Positions 1 through 13,050 of a stretch of 64,000 nt of DNA are shown piece by piece. The DNA is from Coccinella septempunctata (Eukaryota; Arthropoda; Insecta; Coleoptera; Coccinellidae), in the NCBI RefSeq assembly GCF_907165205.1, contig NC_058189.1:57996270-58060269 (forward strand). Direction: 5' to 3'. A model generated the notes under the pieces. The model had not been told where the DNA came from. It searched no databases and worked only from the letters and a program-made list of their open reading frames with translations. A program made the translations under genes and the position numbers. How positions within the stretch are numbered: position 1 is the first letter of the stretch; the number at the start of each line of letters is the position of its first letter.

Positions 1-124
1 TAACTCGAAAACAAAAGAATATAGAGGAATGGAGTTGATGGCACTGACAAAAAATGACGATCGTAATATGCCATGCATTTTCCTCTATCTCGTTGGGTTG
101 AAAAAGTTGTAGTTGCCCACCCTG
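1..124. mobile_element. Right arm of palindromic element, family 1b (truncated by window edge)
   Basis: The sequence ends in GCCCACCCTG followed by TA (125-126). Read on the minus strand it matches the left arm of the family 1b element at 62411 (shared motifs: gagttata, GATAGAGGAATG, CATGCATTTTCCTC). Only the terminal part lies in the window. Confidence 0.6.
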
Positions 125-224
125 TACAACATGCTGTTGTTATAATGCTATAAATATGGAAAAGTGTTATTCGAGTAACAATGGCAGTACTAGCCTCTCA
201 AACCATTGATTTAACGTCTGCGTA

Positions 225-790
225 CAGGGTGGGCTAAGTTGGTGATACCTGAACTAAAAATTTTTATTCCTGTATCTTCTTTTGTTTTCGAGTTATAGGC
301 GAAAATTTAAATCTGAACTATTTGAATATTAGTCATTATTTCCGTTCTGTTTGTGCTAGGATGTTGAAAAAAAATCGTTATACAGACACTTCTCTGATAG
401 CAATCCAGTGGCGTACTCTGATTTCTTCTGGAAGGTTTCGTTGTTGACCTATAACGAAAAGTCGTGTTTTTCTTATGAAAACAATAGTTTGAAATAATGA
501 AATGAATCGCCATTTTGTCCGTTTCAGAAATGTATATTACATCATACATCGCACACAGATTAATATTACACCATGCGTAGAGACTTTTTTACATACAAAC
601 TATATTTTCCATGATATCTGAATCAATCTGAGGGAGATATTTGATATATTATATTTTTTTAAACGGAAAAAGAGGATGATTCTTTTCAAACTATCGCTTC
701 CATAAAAGAAAACAAAACTTTATGTTATTAGAAAAAATCAGAATTCGTCAGTGGATTGAATAATGTTTTTATTTCAACATAAGAAATAAA
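225..790. mobile_element. Palindromic foldback element, family 1b, right end lost
   Basis: It starts CAGGGTGGGC after a TA (223-224) and runs through the family landmarks gagttatagg, atttccgttctg and 'aatccagtggcgtac'. From about 668 the same sequence returns inverted (AACAAAACTTTATGTTAT; CAGTGGATTG; ATTTCAACAT), so the unit is a hairpin with a decayed right arm. A homologous copy is at 62411-63113. No coding capacity is seen; the short minus-strand open frame at 307-549 is incidental. Confidence 0.6.
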
Positions 791-3282
791 AGTTTCCTGA
801 CAAGAAATCATCTCTTAAATTTTTGCCGCGTTGTCAGTTAACACCATGTATATATGCAGGGTGAATACTGTATACAGTATCAATCGATTGTCACTTGGCT
901 TTGCTCTTCCTATCAACTAGAACTTGAGATATACCTTATAAAGGTTCCGATCCGAGAAAAAAACGCTACCTAAATAGTGGAATAAATAAATGCAAGTGTT
1001 GTATGGTGCGCAATTGTCGACCTAGATAGCAAGCCAGCTTGAACATCGTTGTTGAGCAACGAGCAGCTTTACCAAATTGAGTTGTATTTGAATAATTCAC
1101 CGATGGCGTGCCTTGCTGTATGTTAAGTTTGTTGCTAAATGTCAATAATGAGGCAATACGCCGCATTATCTAGCTAGCGACAATTCAAAGAGTCCCATAA
1201 ACGATTCCACGTCAACAATTTAGGTTTCTAGTCCGAGAGCGAGTTCAGAGGTCCTGAAATTCCACTAGTTGAAAAAAAAAATCTCGACGGATACGTATAC
1301 AATAGATTTTTGTGAAAATTCTTAAATTAAATGAGAAGAATGAATGATAATTTGGCATTGATAACGCCGAGGATAACGCTCTCAACGATTTTCCAAAATC
1401 TCGATTATTCTACTAGAAAATACTCATTTTCTATTCAATATGACACCCTGTATATATGGTGTTTGAAGTGAAGGATTAAATCGCCCTCATTTAAAAGAAA
1501 TTATATTTTTTGTCACTGTAGACAAAAATTCCATCAATTGATGAATATTTGGAATATGCCACTGAATCACGAATAAAATATAGGTCCATTCAAGAATTAT
1601 TGACATCCCAGTAGGCCCTAAAAGTCCAGACGTTAATATCTGGTCACAAAAAATCAATAATTCTTCTTCTTGTATCGAGTCCTGTATCTTTTAATATGTG
1701 CCGAACTGGCACATCTTCAATTATTTCTGTAGTCTCAATCACAGAACTAAAATATATAAATATAACCTAGAAAAGTATTTGAAAAGAAGAAATATTCAAA
1801 TTCAGAGCATATCAATCAGCATTCAAAATTGATACAATTATGTTTCCAATTTGTTCAATTAAATTAGGAACATTGACACCAGTACCAAATTGAAATTTTC
1901 ATCGGCCAGTGCATAGATTCACATATAATAGGGCTAAAGAATAGATCACTGTTTATTCACAATACCAACCTGAATTCCGCAACACAAAATCTTAACTTAT
2001 GGGCTATTACCAACTTAAATTCGATTTTCTGGAGAAAAGTTGTGTGTTATCTGAAAACGCTAGCTTTCCACACTTGTTTTGATAGTTGACAATTGACTAA
2101 TAAGATTTGAATAGCAACTGTTCAATAATGAGAGGCAAAAGTTGTATGTTAAAAAAAACTCACAGCGTTCTCTGCTAGGGAAAATCATCAAATGAAATTT
2201 CATTATCGGATATCGATTTCAATGCCGCAAACGAGTACCTTAACCCAATCTTATTTGGATATAGATATTTGATTCAGGAAGTAAACGCAATTTAGACAAC
2301 CTGGTACTTTACACAAATTGTTTACTATTCTTGGAAATAAATTGATCACACAAGGTTATTTCTACCTTGTTTTATTGAATTCCTTCCTGTATTTCGTTTC
2401 GCTTCCTTATCTTATTTTTCTACACAATTTCCGGTTAAGTAATATGAAACAAAATTGTCCGAACATTGATCGTGTATAACTGTACTTATAAGAAATTCAT
2501 TGTGCTATAACCAATGAACAGATTCATCGAATGTTCACTCGTAAAAATCTAAAACTCGTTGAACTTTGTCTTATGATGTCCAGCATGTCGTAAATTCGAA
2601 TGTTATCGAAAATAATGACAGTGTTCGCGATATTTAATTGCTCTCAATTAATAGTGATTAAACCATTTAAATATCAAAACTGTAGTAAAATAAAATGAAA
2701 TAAATGTGAAAATGATAGAATGATAAAGTTGGGCATCGCAAACTTCATTTGAACATTAATTTTCAATCAGTACTCGAATATTTCCCAGTAAATTACCCCA
2801 AATTTTGCCACTGAGTGCATTCTTCAAGAGTTATTACTTCTTGTTATCTGAGAACATTTTCCGAATAATTGGAATATTTGGATGTACGTGTATTTTAGTG
2901 TTTTTCTGTTTCAGAACTAAATGGAAATCATAGTATCATTATAAATTTGGAGTTTGAAGTAGTATTATTCGAAGAAAAACATTATTGTTGACGGTATTCA
3001 AAAAAAATCTTTCTATGATGCTAAAGTTGTTGTCATTGAGTACTTCACACTCGACTTCACATATCTTCACTTTAGGAATAACGTGTGGTACAAGTTAAGC
3101 GCCACTTTCAGACACAGAACATCATCCATCAAAATTCCATAGACCACGAATATTTTGAACGCACGTTGCAAATGGTAATGTCATTTTTTTCTAATCAACG
3201 TTTTATTACGTAACAATATTTTACTATTCATCTGTATACTGTGAACAGCCAAAGTAGGCCATGGTTAGTCGGTCATGAACAG
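791..3282. other. Non-coding stretch, probably ftz-f1 intron or upstream DNA
   Basis: AT-rich, with no convincing exon. Possible decayed element ends occur at about 857 (GCAGGGTGAATAC) and about 1444 (GACACCCTGTATATA), facing each other as in the palindromic elements, but the arms between them do not obviously pair. Assigning this stretch to the ftz-f1 transcription unit is inference, from the missing upstream ligand-binding-domain exons of that gene. Confidence 0.4.
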
Positions 3283-3452
3283 TGCATATATAATAAACAC
3301 AGAAACTGTTATACAACAAACTGAATTCTGTGCTTGAAATGGACAGTGTTCTCCTTAGCGAAAGCGAGAGCGATCACAGCAGTTCTGTGGTATTGCGATC
3401 GCCGCTTTCGGTTTCTTCGGCATACTTACCTCATTTGGAATTATTTATTTAG
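3283..3452 (+). other. Candidate alternative promoter and first exon (unproven)
   Basis: A TATA-like CATATATAAT at about 3283-3292 is followed by an ATG at 3339 opening a 37-codon frame rich in serine and acidic residues (starts MDSVLLSESESDHSSSVVL) and ending with TAG at 3450-3452. Local GC is higher than in the surroundings. Nuclear receptors of the Ftz-F1 type are known to use alternative promoters with short, specific N-termini, so this could be an isoform-specific first exon. No strong donor (GTRAGT) lies in the frame, and the patch also contains an imperfect hairpin (CGAAAGCG...CGCTTTCG). Treat as a hypothesis. Confidence 0.22.
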
Positions 3453-4070
3453 TCTTACTCTTCATTCATTGACTGGCCGTCGAATGCAGTTTCAATACAG
3501 CGGATAATCACAATAATAGATTGCAATGCATATCGGAACCCGATGATGAGGCAAGTTCCTCACAACTGTCGATGAATAAGTATTTCTATGACATCGTAAT
3601 TTGCTCCATGCGCGATTACGTCAATGTGCTGTCTCATTATTGTTATTTCCTCTCATCTGTTGTCACTGAATGGCGGGCAGAGCCGTAATTTTGTCTTTCA
3701 TTTATTACGAAATAATAACCTATTTTGTTATGACATAAGCGATCAAAAAAATAATCGGCAGGTGGGCTATGCAAAGGTCGATATTTCGTGGTTGAATTTG
3801 AAACCATCGAGTTCCACGACCGCAAATGGTAACTCTTCCTAACCCTCTTGTGGTTATAATGCGTTCAGGAATATTCGTGAATTTTGAAGGATGATGTTCT
3901 GTGCCTAATGGTGATTCTTATATTGTACATTTTTCACAGATACCATGTGTGACAATAACCAGTGTAATTTTCCCTAGAATTTTCCATATAGGTGAATAAG
4001 TTTGGAAAGAAAAAGTGGACAAATCTGAAAGATGACCACAAAACGATATATAGGAACAATGAGCTACGTG

Positions 4071-4507
4071 CATAGACATAGAGAATGGACTGAACAATCC
4101 CTATTCGGCTCTACAGTAAAAATGGCAGAATTTTGATTGGTTAACACCATAGACATAGAGACATGGACTGAGCAATGCCAGCATGAAATTGGCTATTTAT
4201 TAGAAAGAGAGAAAAGCTCGTCGGGACATCACCTTTCTCTTTTTTGTTCACATAGAGGTGAGTGTAGACCAATCAAAATTCTAGAAAAGGACGACTGCAT
4301 TCCCGACGTGTTTTTCTCTCTGTCACTTTTTTTGACCGTATTTCATGCATAGATATAAAGGGAAGGCACAGTCCATGTCTCTATGTCTATGGTTAACACT
4401 CACGTCTATGTCCATAGAAAAGTATTGGCCGCATCGTAGCTTCCTCTCTTTCTACAGAGCAGACACTTTCACGCGGGTATTGCTCAGTCCATTCTCTATG
4501 GCTATGT
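4071..4507. mobile_element. Nested palindromic element with CATAGACATAGAG ends
   Basis: The left end CATAGACATAGAGAATGGAC pairs with the right end GTCCATTCTCTATGGCTATG. A second, inner pair (ACCATAGACATAGAGACATG at about 4147 and CATGTCTCTATGTCTATGG at about 4375) is nested inside. It lacks the CAGGGTG terminus of the other palindromes, so it belongs to a different family. The two short plus-strand open frames in it are by-products of the repeat. Confidence 0.6.
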
Positions 4508-6550
4508 GTAACGTTCAATCACAGAATATCCACCTCCATAATTCCACAGCCCACATTTTTTGAACGCTCCTTATTTCAAATTTATTACAAACTGTCAAAT
4601 TATTGTTTAGGGTTTGGTGAGAAACTTCTAGCTAGCTCATTTAATGTATAGGTAATTAGACCAAAGATTAGTGTTATTGACATTTACACATATTTTTAAT
4701 TTGCGAATAATGTGGTCGTACTAGCATACACTTGTCCAAAGGTGCTTCTCAGCTTGTACCACCAAATTTTTCGCAAATTAAAAATATGCTCGACATATCA
4801 ATGCCATGATTCTCTAGTGTTAGTTTGAATATAAATCAGTTTTGAAAAAAGCAGATCGACAATTTTCATCAAACTTGAAAATAGCACGAAATATTGAATA
4901 GCAGGAGTATCGATCTTCAAAATTCGTCGAATATGGAAGTTTGATCTGTGAATTTACGAACTAGTGTAATTGACTTGACATCATACATTGAGAGTTCGTA
5001 GATATTTTCATGTTGAAGGAGAAGAAATAAGAAATCAAAACATTTTTATCGGACCTTCCGAAAAATCAAAAGTGTATTGAGTTATTTTGTTGATTCCTGA
5101 GTAACATCCTGTTTTTTTTAATTCTCACTAATCTCAGTAGTACATCAAGTGTTGAAAAATATCCCTCATAATTGGGGCCACATCCAATAGATTGAATATG
5201 TGTATCTGAATATCTCATATCGGTTCAATAATTCATAAATGCCGATAACGGATATGTGCTCCAATTCAATGAGGCAATAGTAGAAAAATCTAGTCTGGTA
5301 TCAAAATATCCTGTGCGAGCTACGCGGCACTGTAGCGCATTATATACGTCGAGTATTCAAAGAGTTACACAACAGAGATCGCTTTGCATGAATGATAAAG
5401 ACCTAATGAAAATGAAATGTCACACATTTTAATGAGACGAAACTAGTTCAATTCAATGAGCCCACTCGGACAGCGTTACTTAACCGCCTACCTAGTTTGA
5501 GCATTATGTTGAAAATGGACTGTACTTTACACAATCCACACAAAATTCACGTTCCCAGACGGGAGTGAGATTGGCAACTTTAGTTGTTCAACTTCCACAA
5601 AAATTGTATCTCATTATTTTTGGGATACACTATTCGAAAGAATAATGCATATTTTTAATTCTGCAATAAGCACAACAATCTTTTTCTATTTGGAAAATGA
5701 ACCATGTTATCTTTGCGGACATGTTTCTAATAATATCTATTTTCAAGCTGTGTAGAATTGTCAATAATAAAGCTATTAACAGTAACGACCAAGGACAATA
5801 CAGATATGTTATACAAAAAATATTTGACAAAATTCTTCGACAAAGAATCAACTCTTGAATTTTTTCGCAACTGTTCATCACCCTGTAGATACATCGCAAT
5901 CCTTTATGTAAGTGTCGACCCCTTGCGTTATCGCGTATAACAAATTCCTTTTATTTGGATCTCGTATTCCCAGAGTCAAAAATCAAATATTGACAAACGA
6001 CGATTGTTGTATATTCTTATTCCAAGGACGTTTTCATTACTACTTCGGACACGGGCATACACTGTCCTAAATTTACCATAACCACGGTTTCACTTTCAGC
6101 TCCGATGTTTTTACGCAAGTTTACCACAATGGAATAATAAATGTGTACTAAGAGTGGGTTGCTGTTGTTCTCTTTGTACATTTAATGTAGCATAATGTTT
6201 CCATAAAAGGACTGCGATATTTTTATTTTCCACAGCCTGATTTCACTCTTGAAAATGAACAAGAAGTTCCAGCATTCCAACGTGACACTTGTATTGGACG
6301 TTTCAGATTGTTACTCCTATATACCTGGTTAAAAAATCGAAGAAATTTCAAACATTTACACATTTTTGAGTGCCTAACCAATTTTTCAAAAACATTTCTT
6401 CAAACACTCCTTTCTCGTTTTTATGAAGTTAAAATACTTATTCCCTTTGAAAGAAAAAACGGAAATAAATAATTTACAATTGTTACAGTATAAATATCAA
6501 TACATAATCGTTGAAATTTGACCTAATCTAGAAATTTTCTTTGTTCTCAG
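4508..6550. other. Non-coding stretch immediately upstream of ftz-f1 LBD exons
   Basis: I find no exon here; in particular the preceding ligand-binding-domain exon and the zinc-finger exon of ftz-f1 are not visible. About 5810-5890 carries a decayed dispersed-repeat right end (ATTTTTTCGCAACTG... CACCCTGTAG) shared with 12361-12420, 17131-17180 and 56610-56650. Confidence 0.5.
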
Positions 6551-7879
6551 GTGGACGATCAAATGAAACTCTTGCAGCACTCCTGGTCTGACATGCTGGT
6601 ACTCGACCATATGCACCAGAGGATGCATAATAGTCTTCCAGATGAAACGACGCTACACAACGGCCAGAAGTTCGACCTCTTGAGTTTGGGCCTCTTGGGT
6701 GTACCTAGTTTAGCGGACCACTTCAACGACATCACAACCAAATTGCAAGAATTGAAGTTCGACATTAACGATTATATTTGTATCAAATTCATGCTGCTGT
6801 TGAGTCCAGGTTAGTATAAGTATCTGTTGGAGCATTTGACGCTTCACGTATATTGAGGGCCAGAACGTATTTCTGTATTGATTGATCAAGGAATCGTTCT
6901 CCTTTCGATTTGAAGCGATGATGTTCGAGGTTTTCTCCTTGGAGCTGCACTGTTTCACTTTTTTGGGTTGAAATATTGTACTCGTAATTTTTTTCACTAT
7001 GTTTCACTGTTGGCTACAAGGAGGAAACCGTATTATTTGTGAAATTTCTTGGCTGACATAATTTTTATTTTTCAGAATGCAGAGGCATCACAAACAGAAA
7101 ACATGTTCAGGAAGGTTATGAGCAAGTTCAACAAGCTCTGCTTGAATATTCACTCACTTGTTATCCACAAATTCAGGTATGATTTCATTAATTCTATTGG
7201 AACTTTTTCAAATGGGGCTATCCTGAACCATTCGAAACGTTAATTTATGAAACCTTATCGATGTGCAACTTTCATAAGATGATCTACTGTGTGATAAAAA
7301 GAGACTTACTAAAAGGGACATTCCCAAAATTGCTATAAACTATTTGATACCAAACCATGATGAAAGTCGAAAAATTCTACAGGGAACCGTTATTTTCTCT
7401 TAATTTCGATATAAATAATAATAAATAAGTATGAAATTATTCGAAAAACCAAGTTTTTTCAAAATCTGCATCCCATTTAAATTCAAAAGATTGAGGACAC
7501 CTATTTCCCTGCAGAGTTGCATAAATATGGTCCTTTTCGTTTCAGAGGTATTAAGTTAATTCTATATTTTATGAATTTTATCCCAACCCTGAATAATGCA
7601 AGGCAGATTTCAATGAGCAAAAACTTCAATGATTAAACAATAACAACAGATATCTATGTAGACCGATAAAACTTTTTATCAAAATCATTGATTCGTCAAT
7701 AATAATATACTGATGTTTTATTGTGTTTGCAGGACAAATTCAACAAACTCGTGCAACTGTTACCAGAGATTCACGCGCTAGCAGCGAGAGGGGAAGAGCA
7801 TCTATATCAAAGACATTGCAATGGAGGAGCGCCCACGCAGACGTTACTAATGGAAATGCTCCACGCTAAGCGCAAATAA
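6551..7879 (+). CDS. ftz-f1: Nuclear receptor Ftz-F1 (NR5A), C-terminal ligand-binding-domain exons (5'-partial)
   Basis: Three exons, 6551-6809, 7076-7176 and 7733-7879 (stop TAA), join in frame to about 168 codons. The product begins VDDQMKLLQHSWSDMLVLDH, passes through GQKFDLLSLGLLGVP, SPECRGITNRKHVQEGYEQ and LTCYPQIQDKFNKLVQLLPE, and ends APTQTLLMEMLHAKRK. This is the second half of the NR5A ligand-binding domain, and LLMEMLHAK is the AF-2 coactivator helix. The family binds monomerically to YCAAGGYCR sites and acts as a competence factor in ecdysone-triggered moulting and metamorphosis and in embryonic segmentation. Exon joins: phase 1 after Pro at 6808 (donor GTTAGT), phase 0 after CAG at 7176. 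The DNA-binding domain and the first part of the LBD are not in the window, so the gene continues to the left. Hr39, the other insect NR5 receptor, is the alternative; the C-terminus fits Ftz-F1 better from memory. Confidence 0.93.
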
Positions 7880-9985
7880 CGGCCGTTACCGTCCGTCTTC
7901 TGTTACCATATCCGTGTGCAATACCGGCTTAAAATGTTCGTAGGTTACTGGAAATATTGTAGCTGTTGACAAGATGCCTTCAAGAAGTACAAAGAAAAAG
8001 AAAGACAGCATGGGCTTGACGGGCCAAGGTGAAATCGCCCGATATCTCAAATTCTAGCTGTAGGCCACAGAACTCTGCTCACTGTTTGTTGTCGCAAGCA
8101 GGCCGTTCATGAAAAATAGGGCTTTGTGTATAATTTGTTTGATGATTGTTCTGCTGTACGGAAAAGATGTGATAACTTGAAGATAATTTTATATCTTACC
8201 TTTGGTCGTTGGAAGGGGGCAAGAACGAATTCTGCACAGGGATTAGTTTTTCTTTGGGTTCTAGCCGAAAAAACACATTCCAGATGTGCTCTGGAGGGAT
8301 TCAAGGGCATCCTAGAATAGCATATAGCATAAGCTTATGTAAAAAGGAAAGAATGTCGACGAATGAGAGTGCATGCACTACAAGCAACACTAATGTAGTA
8401 ACTTAACCCTGGTGATGGACTAACAAGCTGTAATATGTAAATGTAGATATTAAAATATTGTTAGATTTAAGTTATGTTGAATTATATATGTTATGTTATA
8501 TAAATGTGTATATAAAATAATGGGGTATCCCGTGTAAGATTTTCACAGCTTTAATATATCGAAAGTTATTTTATGCTTCCTACAAGTATTTTACGAATAT
8601 AACTATTAAAAATACTATTTTGTTATTTTATTCTAGCCTAAATTTTTTATTACTGCCATGTGAACTCTACTTAAAGTCATCAAAATACATCTACAAGCAC
8701 ATTGAGATTTTTCCAAGTGCTAAAAACCAATTATCAAATTTGTTGTTGATCAATCATTTTGTTTGTTTAATTTTAGGAGGAAAGAGGTGGTGTTAGCTAG
8801 GCAGATTTATCAACTAAGTTATCTTTAATGTTATTTTATACTAACGATTATTGTAATCATTCGAAAATTCATCTGAATATGCTCAGGGAATAATTTCTCT
8901 TCTGTTTTTCCTCTCCGATATTTGAAATTTTCGAATCGTGATCGGTGACAAAGTTGCACAACAACCATAGTGATAGGTTAGATTTGCACACATCACTCGA
9001 AACATCATTTGGTATTGTGAGGTTTGAGATGTTTATTTACATGCTTTTGAATTTTTAGAGATCCTTTTTAAGATTTAATTTACGACAAAAAGTTGTTAGA
9101 ACCAGTGATTAGGGATATAAACGAAAGTGGTGAGAATCTTAACGGGCTGGCCTGTCTATAAGTTTATATGAGATAGAATGTGTCTCTTTCATCTTGACGT
9201 TTTATCTTTGGAACCCAGTTTGAAGATCTGGTCGATGATTTTATAAATGTTCATTTCAATAAAATTGATTTGATATATTTTGAATATAGAATATCTGAAA
9301 ACTCCCCTCCTTGTTGGGAAAATACAAAGTGACACAACGAAATGATTAATATTGTGTTGAAAATTATTTCTTCTTTTGAATTTGGAGTATGGTTCAATCA
9401 CTGGGGTTATTGGAAATGAATCATCACCTTGAATAATATACTTGAGATTTTTTTCAAAGTAATGATTGGTGTTGTAGAATGGTTGGACAAAATGTGTAAA
9501 AATGTTGCCTTTTACAATTAATCTCTATTTTCGTATATAAATTCTTGAAATTCAACTATTTTTGTAGCGTGACATTTTTCAAATTGCTTCAAATGTGGAA
9601 GACAGTCAATCCGATGAAAAGAATGCATTCTATCAGACGTTAATGTGAGAGCAAGGTACTGTGGTCCAAGTGGTGTTGTTAATGATGACATAAATATATA
9701 GAACTCAGATGAAAGCCGTTAATAGATATATTTTTTTGAGAAATCTCTGCAGGCTACCTCCCCCAAAGCCTCCTGCGCTGGTATCGCGGAGTGTGTTGTT
9801 TGTTAAAAGTATCTTGCCCAGACATGCTGAAGCCCAGAGCTTATATATATATTTGATTGATGAGATATATATTTATATACTATAAATACGTACACTATTT
9901 AAGCAGAATGATTGAAAGGTTGTAAATATAATTTATGTGGATAAAAATGACTTGTTTGTAGAAATAAACCACCAACATACATAAA
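7880..9985 (+). other. Probable ftz-f1 3' UTR and downstream sequence
   Basis: No second gene is visible after the stop codon. A usable poly(A) signal AATAAA lies at 9963-9968; weaker variants occur nearer 8440-8520. Short open frames at 8107-8406 overlap on both strands and show no domain. The 3' UTR length is therefore between about 0.6 and 2.1 kb. Confidence 0.4.
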
Positions 9986-10483
9986 GAGTTTTTTTTTTGT
10001 GACTAAAAAAGGTTGCCTGAATAAAAAACTTGCATCAATTCTTCACAATTAAAGTGGTAGCCTAGAAGAACAAAATTTTTTTATGTTCGCTATCAAATTC
10101 TTGAAGCCAGATTCGAACTTTCCATGGGAGTTCACAGTTAGTGACCAGGAGGGCACACCTACCCTCAGAATTCTCGATACCTCTCCTCATATACTGAAAT
10201 CGATATAAATTTCAAACAATAAGCACAAAACTACACTGAGCTTCCCAGGTCGCCCTCCTCCCTAAGGAATTCTCATAGAAGAGCTGAACACTTCAAAAAT
10301 AAGAACGAAAATATCCCCAAAACACTACTCATTTGACTCTATCAAAACTTTGTTGAAACATATTGGAATAATTTGTATGATAAAAGAAATTGCTTTTTAT
10401 CATACTTTTTTGTTAGTTATGAAACAATTACTTAATGAATTCGAATTTTTACTTTCTTATATATTTTACTTACAATTACGTTT

Positions 10484-10950
10484 GGTCTTGACGAATTTTT
10501 AACTGCCCCCATCTTTTTCGAAATTCTTCGAAGGTCAACTTTCGACACGCATATCTCCCAGAATAATCATCGTATAGCCAAAAAATGATAGATATTCGGA
10601 AAGAGCAACTCTTCTAGTAGTAAATCTCGAAATTTCATCGACATTGGTGCATCCGTACAGTCTTGACGAATTTTTAACTGACCCCATCTTTTTCGGGATT
10701 TTTCGATGATCGAATTTCACCATGCGTATTTACGGGAAGAATCATCGTGAAGCTAAGAGTGATACATATTCTGAAAGAGCAACTCTTCTGTTGATTTATA
10801 CCAAAATTTCATCTACCGAGGAAGAACCGTTTGGTCTTGGCGAATTTTTAGAAACATTTCGAAAGTCAACTTTCGACATGCGTATCTCTCAGAAAAAATT
10901 ATAGTAGAGAGCTTAAAGTAATACATATTCTGGAAAAGCAACTCTTCTAG
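10484..10950. repeat. Tandem repeat, about 174-175 bp unit, about 2.6 copies
   Basis: The motif GTCTTGACGAATTTTTA begins at 10485 and 10660 and, with one change, at 10834, giving periods of 175 and 174. Each unit also carries a TCGACATGCGTAT-like segment and an AAAGCAACTCTTCT or AGAGCAACTCTTCT box. This is a short satellite-like array; the open frames at 10535-10904 are created by it. Confidence 0.75.
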
Positions 10951-11691
10951 TTAAGAATAGTCTAGTTTCGTTTGAGTTACTGGAAACTAGGCTTAATTGT
11001 GGTTATGGAATAAAAAAATTATTCCAAATGAACAAACTGTTAGAAGGCTTCCTCCGGAAAAAAATTAACAAAAATTGAAGAAATATCAAATATAAATATT
11101 CATAGATATTGATATTAATGAAAGCTTAATAATAATTGCCCCTCGTGAAATTTGAAAGCTATAAAATTTGTTTGCACGTGGCTGCCTTTTTCATATCTTC
11201 AATTAACTTGTGAGTTAGGCTACCACTTATTTTAAGGATGTTTTCCTTATTTATGTCGAGTGTTGTATAGTATTTATAAGACATAGGGTGGAGATGGAAA
11301 AGTATTGGTGGTGGGGCTGATGCGGGTAAAATTTTTAGTAGTTTGAGGGTAGGGCCATGTACTGAATATTTTGTGAAGTAAAAGGTTACTGAAAACGAAC
11401 AAAATATGTTATGTCCTTACATGTTTTGGTCCCTTGAAGAAAGACACTATTGTTAAGCGAATTTAACTCATATTTCTACTACTTAACCATTTTAATTTCA
11501 AAACTTTTATTGATTGGACGAAAATCTAGATTGAGCTTAGAAAGGCATGACTTTCACGTTTTCAGTTTTCGGTAACCACATATACTTCGCTATGATCTTT
11601 GCATTTTAGGTGGATAATGATATAAATTGATTATTTTTCTTGAGAATACAGGGTCTTTATAGATTATTGTAACATCTTGTCGAAATACATA
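10951..11691. other. Intergenic, no gene seen
   Basis: AT-rich non-coding DNA. A short ATACAGGGTCTTTATAG piece at about 11647 looks like an isolated transposon end. I see nothing else. Confidence 0.4.
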
Positions 11692-12207
11692 CAGTCCCTG
11701 GCCATATTATTAGACGCATTGATTCGATGCAAAATCTCAATATTGAATTATTAAATTGAATGTATATGTTACATATACTTCATCTGTAAATGGTTTTCAC
11801 ATATAATATATCAGATTCAATAAAAAATATTGATTTATTGATGATTAAACGTAAAATTCTAATACTTTGCTGAGCCACCCTGTGTAGCTATGAGAGCTTC
11901 ATACTATCAATGCAGAATTGTTCGGTTTGCTGCATTCGAGGATAATGATTTCATATGTGGATTATCGAAATAACGTATGAACCTGCAGAATGCAAGACGT
12001 CCACTGGAAGACATAGATACTGATTCATACTTAAGTACTAATTAATACTACAACATCAAAAATAAATGCCAAATAGAACAATTTTGAGAGTCGTAGATAA
12101 AACTGACATTCTGTGGAAATGAAATTCAAATATTCTGCTTTTTCCTGGCAATACCAGTAAATATAAAAAAAAATCCTCAGTGCGTCTAATAAACTGGCCA
12201 GGAACTA
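11692..12207. mobile_element. Tc1-type MITE (about 515 bp)
   Basis: The left end CAGTCCCTGGCCATATTATT and the right end AATAAACTGGCCAGGAACT are inverted repeats, both next to TTAGACGCA/TGCGTCTAA, and TA flanks the left side. CAGTCCCTGGCCA with TA targets is typical of Tc1-family inverted repeats. The interior has no transposase frame, so it is an internally deleted, non-autonomous copy. Confidence 0.7.
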
Positions 12208-13050
12208 TAATCTTATTTTGCCCATTTTTTTCGAAAGTAGAGATCTGACAAGGTTAAAAACTATTTTCAGTTGCTATCTTTTGGTTATATCTAAGCAGGG
12301 GCTGCTCAAAAACAAAAAATGGATATGAAATGCCCACACTCTATTATGTCTTTTGATGATAAGTAGTCGTGCACCGCTTACATTTTTCGCAATTATATCC
12401 ATTTACACCCTGTATATTGCTTTCCCTTCAATTTAATTGGATAGTTTTCTTAATCTTGAATTAATTTGATGAAATTCGGTACAAGAATCGTGTGCCAGCT
12501 AGAGTCTTGCTAAAACAGTGAAATACATTCACTCGACTCATTTGTGAAGACAGAAAATCGACCAACAAAAAAATTTAGGAATATTTCGGAGACTACATAA
12601 CGCAGGCTGAATAGTTATTGAGTTATGAAAAGTTTTTTTTCATGTCGTATAGTTTCTTCCGAAAGCGCTCGATTTGTAAACTCTTTGTATATTCTGGTGC
12701 GGTGAAAAATCCAAAGAAGTACCTCGGAGAATAGATATCGTATATTATAGATTAATTTTTGTGTTCAATTCCAAGATTCATGATAAAAAGTGATGCTGAC
12801 TGAAAGCGAAAGATCTTCCTGTTCACCGGAAATACATATTATAATAGATAGAAGAATAGTTGAACTTGTCTATTATGTTTTTCCTTCAATAGATAGGTGA
12901 TTTGAATATTTTGTCTCTATTTTTAGTGAGAGTAACTGGTTCGGGTCACCGTTTGAAAGTCACTTATTTACCGTGAAGATTGGGAAAGACCTTATTCAAG
13001 CTTTCGAGATCGACCAGTTAAGGTCTTCGTGGTTATATCTCCTAATCAGG
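12208..13050. other. Upstream region of P450 gene A
   Basis: It contains a dispersed repeat at 12285-12420 (starts CTAAGCAGGGGCTG, ends CACCCTGTATA) whose other copy is at 17070-17181. The remaining about 600 bp should hold the promoter of gene A, but I see no clear TATA box in the 100 bases before the ATG. Confidence 0.4.

Noticed and set aside
4137..4563. Two adjacent plus-strand frames of about 70 codons
   Set aside because: Both lie in, or run just past, the CATAGACATA palindrome and read its repeats.
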